Positions 1-9,800 of a DNA stretch of 20,528 nucleotides are shown here, one piece after another. This stretch comes from a virus. The stretch lies in IMG/VR virus record IMGVR_UViG_3300020056_000209, positions 1 through 20,528 of that record; one strand, 5' to 3'. Numbering within the stretch: position 1 is the first letter of the stretch; the number at the start of each line of letters is the position of its first letter. A model generated the notes under the pieces. The model was not told the origin of the DNA and did no database searches. It saw only the letters and a list, made by a program, of their open reading frames with translations. Position numbers and translations under genes: made by a program.

Positions 1-3000
1 TACGATGTAGAGAAACAGTTTTATCGAGTTATGTTCAAGCCCGGCTATGCCATTCAGGCAAGAGAGCTTACGCAATTACAAACAATGCTCCAAGGCCAGG
101 TAGAAGCTTTCGGAGATAATGTATTTAAAGAAGGTTCAGTTGTAAAAGGATGTAACTTTACAGAACTTGATGACCTTCAATTCGTTAAAGTTAACGATGG
201 CCCGTCCGGATTTAATGTAACATCTTATATTAGTGGTCCTGCTGTAGAAACACTTCAGGGTCAAGAAGTTGAACTCGATTATGTTTATGAACTTGTTGGT
301 CAATCAACAGGATTGAGAGCAGAAATTGTTCAAGCATCAACAGGTTTCCAAACAAGACCACCAGATTTAAACACATTCTATATTAACTATTTAAATACAA
401 CATCAGCGGCAACTCAATTCCAAGCTGGTGAAAACCTTGTAATTAACAGACACAAATACTTAAGAGGTACAACTCAAGAAACTCTTACATCTGAACCAGT
501 CATAACTCAAGGACTTGCTGTAAGTGCAGGTATTAGTACTCCTCATGTAGGTAAGTCTTTTGGTATCGAAGCTGCTCCTGGTATTATATTCCAAAAAGGT
601 CATTTTATCTTTGTTGCCGAACAGAGACTTATTGTTGAGAAATACAGCAATTCGCCTAACGATAAATCTGTAGGTTATTTAGTATCTGAATCACTTATTA
701 ATGCTTTACAAGATTCAAGCCTATACGACAATGCAAACGGTTCTAAAAATGAAAACGCACCGGGTGCTGATAGATTAAAACTTGTACCTACGCTCACAGT
801 TAAAGATACATCAACTGCAGCTGCAGATTCTGACTTCTTTACATTAGTTCGTTATCAAAACGGTAATGCAATTACTGTTCGCGACGTTTCACAATATAAC
901 GTATTAGGTGATGAACTTGCTCGAAGAACATACGAAGAGTCAGGTAATTATATTTTAGAACAATTCCCATTAAGTACTGATGACCGTATTCCTGAAGGTC
1001 AATCTAATACAGAGGTCCAAGTTATTGTAGGACCTGGTACTGCTTATGTCAAAGGTTATAGAATAGAAAATTCTGGAGATCGTGCATTTACAATTGACCA
1101 AATCGCAACGACTGAAGAAATTACAAACCAAAATGTTTCTATGGAATATGGTAATTATCTTGAAGTTGAAGATACGGCAGGTTGGAACGGAAAATTAGAT
1201 ATTGGTCTTGGTTCTGCAGCAAATCCTCAAACATCTTCAAACCAAGATATGGGTGATGTATATGTTCAGAATTTAACAAAGAATAGAATTTATTTACATA
1301 GCGGTTCTTATAGTGGTGTATATAATTTATCAGACTTAGATAGATTCAGCGACGGTAATGGTTATGTTCAAGTAAAACAAACTGGTGCTGCTCCTTTATT
1401 AAGAGAAACAAATAAAAAGGCATTAGTTTTTGATACAGGTGTAAATGGATTATTTGGAACAAACAATACGCTGATTCCTGTAAGAGCTTATGTTCCTGCT
1501 ACACATTCCAACGGAACAATTACTTTAACGGCAAACCCAGGTGAAGATTTTAATTGTTCACAAGATGACATATTAGTTGTTGATAGTTCTTCAGTACAAC
1601 ATGATGCTACAACATCAACTGCATTAAATAATTCACAGCTGAATATTCAAATTTCTAATACAGCTGCCACGAATGTGTCAGTTTATTATAACAAGAGATT
1701 AATTGGTTCAACCGACGGTGTTGACCCATATAATAAAGTTGTAAGATCACCTTATATTAAATTTGCATATAATAATGCGCAATCCAAATACAGTTTAGGA
1801 TTCCCTGATGTATTTGACATTATTAGTATTGTGGATTCTTCAGGCGAAGATTATTCAAACAGCTTTAGATTAAGAACAAATCAAAAAGATACTTATTACG
1901 ATATTTCATATTTAGAATATATTGAAGGCAGACCTCAACCGTCAGGAACAATGACAGTTCAGTTAAAAGTGTTTCAAGTCAATACATCTACAGGTGAACA
2001 CTTCTTCTCAATTAACAGCTATCCTAATTCATTAGAAGCTTGGGAGATTCCTTCTTATGTATCTGGGTCAGGAACAGTTTATAATTTAAGAGATTGTTTT
2101 GATTTCAGAGCACATGTGAATAAAGATGCTTCGGCTGATTATAATAATACAAGTGCAGGTTCTGCTCCTACAATTTCTACGCAAGTTGGAACATATGCTT
2201 TATCGTTTAGCAATGTAGGACAACCGTTAACTCCTGCTGCACAGCAATCTTTACAAACAGATTTAGAATATTACTTAACAAGAATTGATACTATTGCTTG
2301 TGATTCTTACGGAAACATCAGCCTAATCAAGGGTGAAGAAAACAGAAACGCGGTTCCACCAAGAATAGGAACAGACAAGTTAGCAATTGCTAACGTTGAG
2401 ATTCCATCATATCCTGCACTATCCAAGAAGCAAGCTGAAGTTCTCCGTAAAGGAGATTACGCAATCAGACCAAGAGCAACTGGTATTAAAGCTTATACAA
2501 TGAAAGATATGCACAATCTTGAGAAGAAGATTGATAACATGGCATATTATATTTCATTGAACCAATTAGAATCTGAAACTTCAAACTTGGTTATCAGAGA
2601 TGAAAACGGTTTAAACAGATTTAAGAATGGATTTATTGTTGACCCATTCAACGATTTAACTTTATCTGAAATTAGTCATCCACAATTTAACGCATCAGTT
2701 CCATTTAATCAAAAGATTTTAACTCCATCGTTAAAAACATTTGCTTTGGATTTGATTTACGATTCTTCAACAGGTTCTTCTGTGTTCCCAAGTACCGATA
2801 ATGGTAAAGCGGCAACAATTGGAAGAAACTCGAGTGTTGATATTATCGAGCAGCCTTATGCTTCTAACTTTAGAAATTGTGTTTCTAATTTTTACAAGTA
2901 TGTAGGTGATGGAATTATTTCTCCACCTTACGATGCTGCTTATGATACAACAGTTAACCCTGCATCTATTGATATTGACTTAACTGAACCTTTCCAAGAG

Positions 3001-5388
3001 TTCGTTGATAGTATTCAAGAGTTCATTCCGATGACTGATACTTCAACAACGACAATGTTTGAAAGAGACCCAGGTCGAAGAGGAAGAAGAGGAGCAGGTA
3101 CACAGACACAAACAATCACAACAAGAACAAGTGAAATTACAATTGACGGTAGCACAACAACCGAAAACTTTGTTGGTGAATTTGTATCTGACTTTAGATT
3201 CCAACCATTTATGGCATCAAGGGATATTAAAATCTATATGTCAGGTTTAAGACCTAATCAAAGACATTACTTCTTCTTTGATGGTATTTCTGTTGATGCT
3301 CATGTATTACCAGGTTCAATTACAGCGGATTCAATTGATGAAGTTGAAAGATTTGGCGAAAAGGGTGATGCAGTTGAAACCGATGCAAACGGTGTATTAA
3401 GAGCGGTCTTCCATTTACCTGCCGAAACATTCTATGTAGGTGATAGGGTATTAGAAATTGCTGACGTAAATCAATATTCAAGTATTGATAGTGGAGCAAC
3501 ATCAAAAGGATTCGTTACTTACCGTGCATACAACTTCAGTGTTGAAAAGACAAGTTTAACAACATCTACAAGGTCACCGAACTTTGATGTGAATACGACA
3601 ACAACAATTAGAAATGTTGCTCGACGTATTCGAGGTAGAGATCCTCTTGCACAAACATTCTTTATTAAGAAAGGTATGGGTCAAGGTTCAAACTCTGTTT
3701 ACTTATCAGAAGTTGATGTATACTTTAAACGTAAGCCTGATGGAACGATAGGTGGTGCAAACGCTAATGCTGCACTCAACGGTATCACACTTCAGATTCG
3801 TGAAGTATTAAATGGATATCCTACAAACCAAATTCTACCATTCTCTGCGGTTCATAAATTACCAGCAGGAGTAAGTGTATCTGAAGATGCTTCAGTCGCA
3901 ACAACATTTGAATTTGAAGCACCTGTTAGATTGGACGTTGAAAAAGAATACGCAATTGTTCTTCAGCCTGATGCATCAGATCCAAATTATTTAGTATATA
4001 CATCTAAGGTTGGTGGTACTGATTTAACACCAGGTGATACTCAAGGTGCTGCTATCGTTCAGGATTGGGGAGACGGTGTATTATTTACTTCAACTAATAA
4101 CAGTGCATGGTCGTCATATCAGGATGAAGACGTTAAGTTTACAATCAGAAGACACAACTTCAATTCTTCAACAGGTACTGTAAGATTAACAAACAACAAA
4201 AACGAATTCTTGTCAGTTACGGATATCACAGGAAGGTTTACACCGGGTGAAAAGATTTATCAAGCAAAAGGTTCTTCAGGAACAGTTGGTGTCACAAACA
4301 ATAGTAAGACATTAACAGGTACTGCATTATCAAGTGTATATGCTGAAGGCGACTTCATGATGATTGAAGGTGGTAATCCAGTTGTGAAAGGATTATATAA
4401 AGTAGTCACAATTGTTAATGCTGATACATTAACTCTTGATAGACCTTGGCCAATTACAACAGGTTCAGCAAATGCAACTCCTGTAGTTGTTGGTGATTTA
4501 TGTCATTACGATTTAAGAAATCCATTTGAAATGCATTTAGAAAATTCATCGGTTAGTTCTTCTAAAGTATTTACTGTAAGCGATCCTTTAGATGCAACCA
4601 CTAAAATTCTTGGAATAGATAGTGGTAATTCTGCTGATATAGCATCAATTGATAATATCAATTTAAGTTATGTTCAGCCTATGATTATGAAAGCTGCTGA
4701 TGATGTTTCTAAGACAACATTATCAGGTACATTCGTTCCACCTGATGATGTAAATATAACATATGATATGCCAATGGCTTTCAATGATAATAATCACTTT
4801 AGTACAGACGGTGTTATTATTTACAGTATGTCTAACGATCCTTCAAGAACAAAAGTATTTAAAGTAAATGTTGGACTTGAGAATGGCAGCAACGTCACAT
4901 CAACTCCATTTGTTGATATTGAAGCATCTAAATTAATTGCATATCAATATAAGATTACGAATAGTGCTGATACAACAGCAAAGTATATCAGTAAGACTAT
5001 TGAGTTAGCTGAAGATCTTGATGCTGAAGATTTCAATTTAATTCTTTCTGCTTATCGTCCAAAAGGAACAGATATTAAAGTTTATATCAAAGCTCAGAAC
5101 GGATATGACAATGATGAGTTTGATAATTTAGCTTGGACTGAATTAGAATTATTTGAAGGAGTAGGTTCATTCTCAACGGCGACACAATTACAAGATTATA
5201 GAGAATTTAAATATAGAATCAATGCTTCAAATAAGGTAAGTCAATTACCTTCTGAACCATTTACATATACATCACAAGCTGGTGTATTCCAAGGATTTAA
5301 GAGATTCCAAATTCGTATAGATATGTTATCTCCAAATATCCATAATGCACCAACACTTAAGGACTATCGTGGTATTGCACTTACGTAG
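1..5388 (+). CDS. DUF4815-like large virion structural protein, 5' partial
   Basis: The reading frame is open from the first base of the window, giving 1795 codons before the TAG at 5386. The ATG at 31 is unlikely to be the start: it has no ribosome binding site, and the ten codons before it (YDVEKQFYRV) run straight into FKPGYAIQARELTQLQ, the motif that normally lies some way inside DUF4815-type proteins of T4-like marine phages. From the first codon, the DUF4815-like part covers roughly residues 1-900. An Arg/Gly-rich linker (GRRGRRGAG) lies at residues 1022-1033. A C-terminal half, rich in predicted beta structure, carries DPLAQTFFI near residue 1214, a common motif in phage baseplate and tail proteins, then a jelly-roll-like stretch ending in IRRHNF near 1387. 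No membrane segment or catalytic motif is apparent. Family resemblance and neighbours suggest a baseplate or proximal tail-fibre component. Its exact place in the virion is inference. Confidence 0.85.
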   Translation, partial: YDVEKQFYRVMFKPGYAIQARELTQLQTMLQGQVEAFGDNVFKEGSVVKGCNFTELDDLQFVKVNDGPSGFNVTSYISGPAVETLQGQEVELDYVYELVGQSTGLRAEIVQASTGFQTRPPDLNTFYINYLNTTSAATQFQAGENLVINRHKYLRGTTQETLTSEPVITQGLAVSAGISTPHVGKSFGIEAAPGIIFQKGHFIFVAEQRLIVEKYSNSPNDKSVGYLVSESLINALQDSSLYDNANGSKNENAPGADRLKLVPTLTVKDTSTAAADSDFFTLVRYQNGNAITVRDVSQYNVLGDELARRTYEESGNYILEQFPLSTDDRIPEGQSNTEVQVIVGPGTAYVKGYRIENSGDRAFTIDQIATTEEITNQNVSMEYGNYLEVEDTAGWNGKLDIGLGSAANPQTSSNQDMGDVYVQNLTKNRIYLHSGSYSGVYNLSDLDRFSDGNGYVQVKQTGAAPLLRETNKKALVFDTGVNGLFGTNNTLIPVRAYVPATHSNGTITLTANPGEDFNCSQDDILVVDSSSVQHDATTSTALNNSQLNIQISNTAATNVSVYYNKRLIGSTDGVDPYNKVVRSPYIKFAYNNAQSKYSLGFPDVFDIISIVDSSGEDYSNSFRLRTNQKDTYYDISYLEYIEGRPQPSGTMTVQLKVFQVNTSTGEHFFSINSYPNSLEAWEIPSYVSGSGTVYNLRDCFDFRAHVNKDASADYNNTSAGSAPTISTQVGTYALSFSNVGQPLTPAAQQSLQTDLEYYLTRIDTIACDSYGNISLIKGEENRNAVPPRIGTDKLAIANVEIPSYPALSKKQAEVLRKGDYAIRPRATGIKAYTMKDMHNLEKKIDNMAYYISLNQLESETSNLVIRDENGLNRFKNGFIVDPFNDLTLSEISHPQFNASVPFNQKILTPSLKTFALDLIYDSSTGSSVFPSTDNGKAATIGRNSSVDIIEQPYASNFRNCVSNFYKYVGDGIISPPYDAAYDTTVNPASIDIDLTEPFQEFVDSIQEFIPMTDTSTTTMFERDPGRRGRRGAGTQTQTITTRTSEITIDGSTTTENFVGEFVSDFRFQPFMASRDIKIYMSGLRPNQRHYFFFDGISVDAHVLPGSITADSIDEVERFGEKGDAVETDANGVLRAVFHLPAETFYVGDRVLEIADVNQYSSIDSGATSKGFVTYRAYNFSVEKTSLTTSTRSPNFDVNTTTTIRNVARRIRGRDPLAQTFFIKKGMGQGSNSVYLSEVDVYFKRKPDGTIGGANANAALNGITLQIREVLNGYPTNQILPFSAVHKLPAGVSVSEDASVATTFEFEAPVRLDVEKEYAIVLQPDASDPNYLVYTSKVGGTDLTPGDTQGAAIVQDWGDGVLFTSTNNSAWSSYQDEDVKFTIRRHNFNSSTGTVRLTNNKNEFLSVTDITGRFTPGEKIYQAKGSSGTVGVTNNSKTLTGTALSSVYAEGDFMMIEGGNPVVKGLYKVVTIVNADTLTLDRPWPITTGSANATPVVVGDLCHYDLRNPFEMHLENSSVSSSKVFTVSDPLDATTKILGIDSGNSADIASIDNINLSYVQPMIMKAADDVSKTTLSGTFVPPDDVNITYDMPMAFNDNNHFSTDGVIIYSMSNDPSRTKVFKVNVGLENGSNVTSTPFVDIEASKLIAYQYKITNSADTTAKYISKTIELAEDLDAEDFNLILSAYRPKGTDIKVYIKAQNGYDNDEFDNLAWTELELFEGVGSFSTATQLQDYREFKYRINASNKVSQLPSEPFTYTSQAGVFQGFKRFQIRIDMLSPNIHNAPTLKDYRGIALT

Positions 5389-5396
5389 AAAATATT

Positions 5397-5582
5397 ATGA
5401 CTGATAATTTAAATAGAGATAAATCCGGAGCAGTACTTAATACAGACCTCGCAGCCTTAAATAAATATAAGGTAGAAAGGAATTTGTATCGCAAGGTCGA
5501 GAGAATCCAAAATGACTTATGTGATATCAAAAGAAGCATAGTTGATATTTACGAAAGAATAGAAAAACTGGAAGAAAGATAA
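5397..5582 (+). CDS. Small coiled-coil protein (61 aa)
   Basis: This short gene sits 8 bases after the DUF4815-like gene and one base before the tail-fibre gene, so it is probably co-translated with both. The protein starts MTDNLNRDKSGAVLNTD and continues, from about residue 22 to the end, as a charged amphipathic helix with hydrophobic residues spaced like heptads (VERIQNDLCDIKRSIVDIYERIEKLEE). There is no signal peptide or transmembrane segment. I recall similar tiny proteins with an 'RDKxGAVLNTD' start in the same place in marine T4-like phages, usually annotated hypothetical or structural. An oligomeric coiled-coil connector or fibre chaperone is plausible but unproven. The upstream Shine-Dalgarno is poor (TAGAAAAT), which fits coupling to translation of the preceding gene. 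Confidence 0.8.
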   Translation: MTDNLNRDKSGAVLNTDLAALNKYKVERNLYRKVERIQNDLCDIKRSIVDIYERIEKLEER

Positions 5583-5583
5583 G

Positions 5584-6828
5584 ATGGCTCGTAATATAGG
5601 AACAATTAATACATCACAAACCTTTCAGAATTGGTTTGATAAAACGAATGATCTCGTTGAAGAATTGCGAGACAACATTATCACGGCTTCTTCAAGTGGA
5701 GATTCCACAACAGGTGATGCAACTTTAATTGGAGATTTTACATCAACCAATTTAATCGCAAGTACATTACTTTCATCTAACGAGATTGCTGCGGTAGGAA
5801 GTTTAATTAATTTCCAAGATCCTATACAAATTACAGGTACTTCTGCTACAACAGCAACATTCCTATATGCAGGAACAGGTGGTCAAACAAGATACACTGA
5901 TGGTAATTTATCTTGGGATGTTGGATTAGAAAGTTCTAACCCAGGCAATTTTATTATTGATACTGGAGCAGGTCAAACTAAATTAGAATTATCAGTCGCA
6001 GGTACATTAACGGTACCTAATCTTATTGTGACAGATGTTATTTCTGCGAATACAATTTCATTAGGCGGTGGCGGTTCAGGTTTAAACTCTGATGATATTG
6101 ATGAAGGTACGCAGAATTTATATTTTACTGATGCAAGAGCAATCGGAGCATTCACTGGCGGTGACGGTATTAATATCGCAACTGATGGAACAATTTCATT
6201 TGACGGTGAAGGTAAATTAACCACTTATGAAGGTGATGAATTTAGAATAGCAGGTTCAATGGGTGCTGCTGGTATCAAAGCTTATATAGATGGAGCATAC
6301 TTAAGCGGTGTTGGATTTGGAAGATTAAGATGTGATTGGTCAGGTAATACTTATGATGTATTAACTTGGCTCCCATCAGGTATTGATGTAAATGGTTATG
6401 GTCGTTTTGAAGATGACGTAAGAATTGATAACGGCGATCTTGTTGTAAGAAATAGCTCTAACGATATTACGGCATTCATAGACAATAGCGGTAATGGTTA
6501 TTTTACAGGTGATGTGACAACAAACGGAAACGCATCGGACGAAAGATTAAAGGAAAATATTGTTCCTCTTGAAAAAGGATTAGGAACAGTAGAACAAATT
6601 AAAACGTATACATTTAACTATAAAGATAGACCTGAGGATACATTACCTGGTGTAATTGCTCAGGAGATTGAACAAATTTTACCGGAAGTGGTTTATGATA
6701 TTGAAATGGAGGATGATACTTACAAGGCAGTAAGATATCAACAAATAGTGCCAATACTTGTTAATGCGATAAAAGAATTAAGTGATAAGGTAAAAGATTT
6801 AGAAAACCGTCTTGAAAAGGACAGTTAA
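5584..6828 (+). CDS. Tail fibre protein with C-terminal S74 intramolecular chaperone
   Basis: The 414-residue protein has three parts. Residues 1-50 (MARNIGTINTSQTFQNWFDK onward) form a helical head typical of marine myovirus fibre proteins, likely the attachment end. Residues about 50-315 are low-complexity Ser/Thr/Gly/Asn beta repeats, including the fibre motif DEGTQNLYFTDARA near residues 172-185. The last 97 residues are an S74 (endosialidase-type) intramolecular chaperone starting at SDERLKENI and ending in a heptad helix (VNAIKELSDKVKDLENRLEK). In this family the chaperone trimerises the fibre, then cuts itself off using a Ser-Lys pair; here these would be Ser318 and Lys323. The start ATG follows GGAAG, about 9 bases upstream, and one base separates it from the previous stop. 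Receptor binding by the shaft or tip is inferred from the family. Confidence 0.88.
   Translation: MARNIGTINTSQTFQNWFDKTNDLVEELRDNIITASSSGDSTTGDATLIGDFTSTNLIASTLLSSNEIAAVGSLINFQDPIQITGTSATTATFLYAGTGGQTRYTDGNLSWDVGLESSNPGNFIIDTGAGQTKLELSVAGTLTVPNLIVTDVISANTISLGGGGSGLNSDDIDEGTQNLYFTDARAIGAFTGGDGINIATDGTISFDGEGKLTTYEGDEFRIAGSMGAAGIKAYIDGAYLSGVGFGRLRCDWSGNTYDVLTWLPSGIDVNGYGRFEDDVRIDNGDLVVRNSSNDITAFIDNSGNGYFTGDVTTNGNASDERLKENIVPLEKGLGTVEQIKTYTFNYKDRPEDTLPGVIAQEIEQILPEVVYDIEMEDDTYKAVRYQQIVPILVNAIKELSDKVKDLENRLEKDS
6535..6828 (+). other. S74 self-cleaving chaperone domain of the tail fibre
   Basis: The segment encodes Ser318 to the C-terminus. It shows the family signature SDERLKENI, the later block PGVIAQEIEQILPEVV, the VRYQQIVPILVNAIKEL block and a terminal coiled coil. 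The Ser-x4-Lys spacing equals that of the catalytic pair described for endosialidase chaperone domains. The mature fibre would therefore end at about residue 317. Confidence 0.85.
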
Positions 6829-6842
6829 TTTAAGATTGGTCT

Positions 6843-6850
6843 TATAAATA
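6843..6850 (+). promoter_or_regulatory. T4-type late promoter (TATAAATA)
   Basis: An exact match to the T4 late -10 octamer lies in the gap before the giant gene. In T4 this element is read by RNA polymerase carrying the phage sigma factor gp55 and the sliding-clamp co-activator, and no -35 element is needed. Transcription would start near 6856, leaving a leader of about 24 bases with the ribosome binding site inside it. Confidence 0.75.
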
Positions 6851-6863
6851 ATAAGTAATACCA

Positions 6864-6870
6864 AAAGGGA
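6864..6870 (+). promoter_or_regulatory. Ribosome binding site for the giant gene
   Basis: AAAGGGA ends nine bases before the ATG at 6880. It is one of the two clearest purine-rich sites in the window and supports this start. The only other in-frame option would lie far into the conserved N-terminal head. Confidence 0.65.
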
Positions 6871-6879
6871 AAAGCATAA

Positions 6880-9800
6880 ATGGCAAAGATTTCAGAACTA
6901 GGTTCCATTACCGGTGCAAATACCAGGTCGGAAGACCTGTTCGTCATTGTTAACCTTGTCCAAGGTGACGACGGTACAAAGAACATTACTAGGAAAGAAC
7001 TTGTTGAAGCAATTCAGTACGAGATCTTTTCTAGAATTACTATCACTGGGGGAACAATCTCCGGTGTGGTCATGTCTGACTCACGATTAAATAACGTTGA
7101 GATTGATAATTCCGAAATCGAAGATACTGAATTTGTTCGTGGTTCAATTGACGACACAGTCATAACAAACAGTACTGCTAACAATATCACAATGACATAT
7201 AGTAGTTTCCAATTTGGAACACTGCTTGATTCTTCTGCTAACAATTTAACAATTACTTCATCTGACTTTTCACAAGGCACAGGTAATAATAACGTCTTTG
7301 AAAATACAACTTTATTAGACGGAAGTGCTAATAATTTTGTCATTACCGATTCTTCAGTAAACAACGCAGTCATTACAGATTCAACTGCTAATAATATTAT
7401 TATTACGAATTCTGAGTTTAACGACGGCACGGGTAATAATGTTGTTCTATCTAATTCTACAATTGATAATTCTACATTCAGAGATGGTACTGTAAATAAT
7501 TCGGTCATCGAGCAATCTGATTTCAATAACGGTGAGTTAGCAGATTCAATAGGTACAAACATTCAGCTTGACAATTCTTCATTTGCTGAAGGTACTATTA
7601 CAGATTCAACAATGTCTGATTCTGTCATTCTTGACAGTACAGCAAATAATATGGCAATCACCTCTTCTACTTTCACAAGTGGTGATATCTTTGACAGCAA
7701 CGCAAATAATGTAATCATTACAAATTCCGAATTTAATGATGGCACAGGTAATAATGTCACATTAACTAATTCAACAATTGATGATTCATTAATTTCAGAT
7801 AGTGAAATTTCTAATACCTCTTTCACAGGTACAATGGCAAATGTTGTTGCTCAAAACTTACAAATTACAAGTTCATCTGCTGACGGATTATCTTCAAACA
7901 ATTCAACATTTGATAATGGCGAACTTTCTCAATCAACATTCTCAGGCGGAGTAATTAATCAATCCAAGCTTGTTGATTTTGATATGGAACTCAATAATGA
8001 ATTTGAGCCTCCAATGGATGATGAAAGTTATTTCGCAATTCGTAACGAAAAGACAGGTGATACTGAACAGATTAACTTCGGTCAATTATTCGACGAAATA
8101 TCTAAGAAAACCTCTCAAGCATTAAAGGTTCACGTTGATGCAGGTTCAGGTGACGATAGTTTCCCTGGTACTCAAATGCAACCTGTTAGAACCTTAGAGA
8201 AAGCTTTTGAACTTTGTTTAGAAAAAGCAGGTGGCGAACTTAATCGTAACGCAATTAATAACTCCGTTCACATTTCGGTTGGACCAGGAACATATTATAC
8301 AAAAGGTAATCTGCAGTTACCTGATGATTGTTCCTGTACTTCAACCTCAGGTCAGTATGCAACAGTCATTGAATTAGAAAAAGGATACGAAAATAATAAC
8401 GGTATTCTTGTAGGTTCTGGTTGTTATGTCCAAGGATTTGCATATCAGAATTTCCAAGTTGATAACTTTGATTTCCCAGAAGGCGGATTCGCGATTGCTT
8501 ATCGTCCTGGTGCCAAATTATTACGTTCTCCATACTTAAGAGATAGTTCACAGTTATCAAACTTCTTAAGACAAGATGTTGAACCACCTCTTAACCCTTA
8601 TAACAGCAAAGGTACGCTGGCTGACCTTGGTAGAGAATTTACTTTAAGTAATATTTCTGACCCAACAAAATTTGCTCTTGATGATGAAATTGAATTCTCA
8701 TCTGGTGCAATCGGATTTGTATCTTATGTTTCTGAGATTGCTTCTGATAGCAAGATTCACGTAAGGAACTTAAAAAACAATCAAGGGTTTGCTGTAGGAG
8801 ATACAATAGTTTCTGAATCTGGTGGTACTGCTGTAATACAATCAATCGGTATTGACGATTTCCCAAACAGGGAAGTTGGTCGAGGCGGTGGTTGTGTACT
8901 TGCAGATAGAAGAGTACTTGATACTGATTCATTATATACCTACGTACTTTGTTTTGGTTTCACACCTCGTTCACAAAACGGTATAGGATATGTGGCAAGA
9001 GACGGTGCTGGTGTTAACGGTATTGGTTCTCTGTCAATCTTCGTTCGTTGCGCGTTCTATGCTCTGAACGGTGGTCAAATGACATTGAACAACTCAGGTA
9101 CACAGTTCGGTGATATCTCTATGAGGGCAAAAGGAACAACTCAGTTCTTTGCTCCAAAATCAACAAGTGCAACAATTATTGGTAATACAGCATTTGCTGA
9201 TACGATTGATGACAATGCAGATGCAATTATTGATGACGTTGTAGATTACTTAACATCTAATACAGCAAACGGTGGATTAGGTTATAAAGAATACGATTCA
9301 GACAAATGTTTAAGAGATGCAGGTATTGTTCTTGACGGTACTGCATACGATGTTGCTCTTGATACAAACTATTGGGGTAGATTAGGTGGTATTACTTATA
9401 GGTCTCCAATCAGTTATGTTGTTCCAGGCGAACAGCTTGAAGAAACAAAAGGTGCATTAGAATACTTAAGAGATAGAACAAAAGAAATATTCATCTCAGG
9501 TAGTTCAGCAATTAACGAAAGAGTTGAAAAGTCGTTTAGTGAACTTTTAAATGTCCTTGAATACGGCGAAGAAAATATAAACCCAATTGTATGGTCCGAG
9601 ACATCGGTACCTCGAGTGGCTTCTAGAAGGTTATTACAAGACAACTCTGAGTTCATTAAAGATGAATTAATTGACTGGATTGAAAACAATAACGAATTCT
9701 ATGCTTACGATAGTGCAGCTTGTCGACGTGATGTTCAAGATTACATTTTACCTGCTGTCACTAACGATATGTTATACGAAACAAATTATAATGCTGTCAC

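Noticed and set aside
31-33. ATG as the start of the first gene
   Set aside because: There is no ribosome binding site, the frame is open upstream, and a conserved motif begins immediately after it. An internal Met is more likely.
5460-5467. AATAAATA inside the 61-residue gene, considered as a promoter for the tail fibre gene
   Set aside because: It has a mismatch to the octamer, lies within coding sequence and is explained by AT-rich codons (Asn-Lys-Tyr).
6831-6844. TAAGA-TTGG-TCTTA hairpin after the tail fibre gene, considered as a terminator
   Set aside because: The stem is only five weak pairs, there is no T-tract after it, and it overlaps the late promoter.
7014-7562. 182-codon open frame on the minus strand inside the beta-solenoid region
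   Set aside because: It is a mirror of the Asn/Ser/Thr repeat codons on the plus strand, with low-complexity translation and no ribosome binding site. Other antisense and shifted frames across the window are shadows for the same reasons.
7030-7980. Classification of the solenoid as canonical pentapeptide repeats
   Set aside because: The period and residue pattern do not follow A(D/N)LxX; Asn-Asn ladders and longer irregular units dominate.
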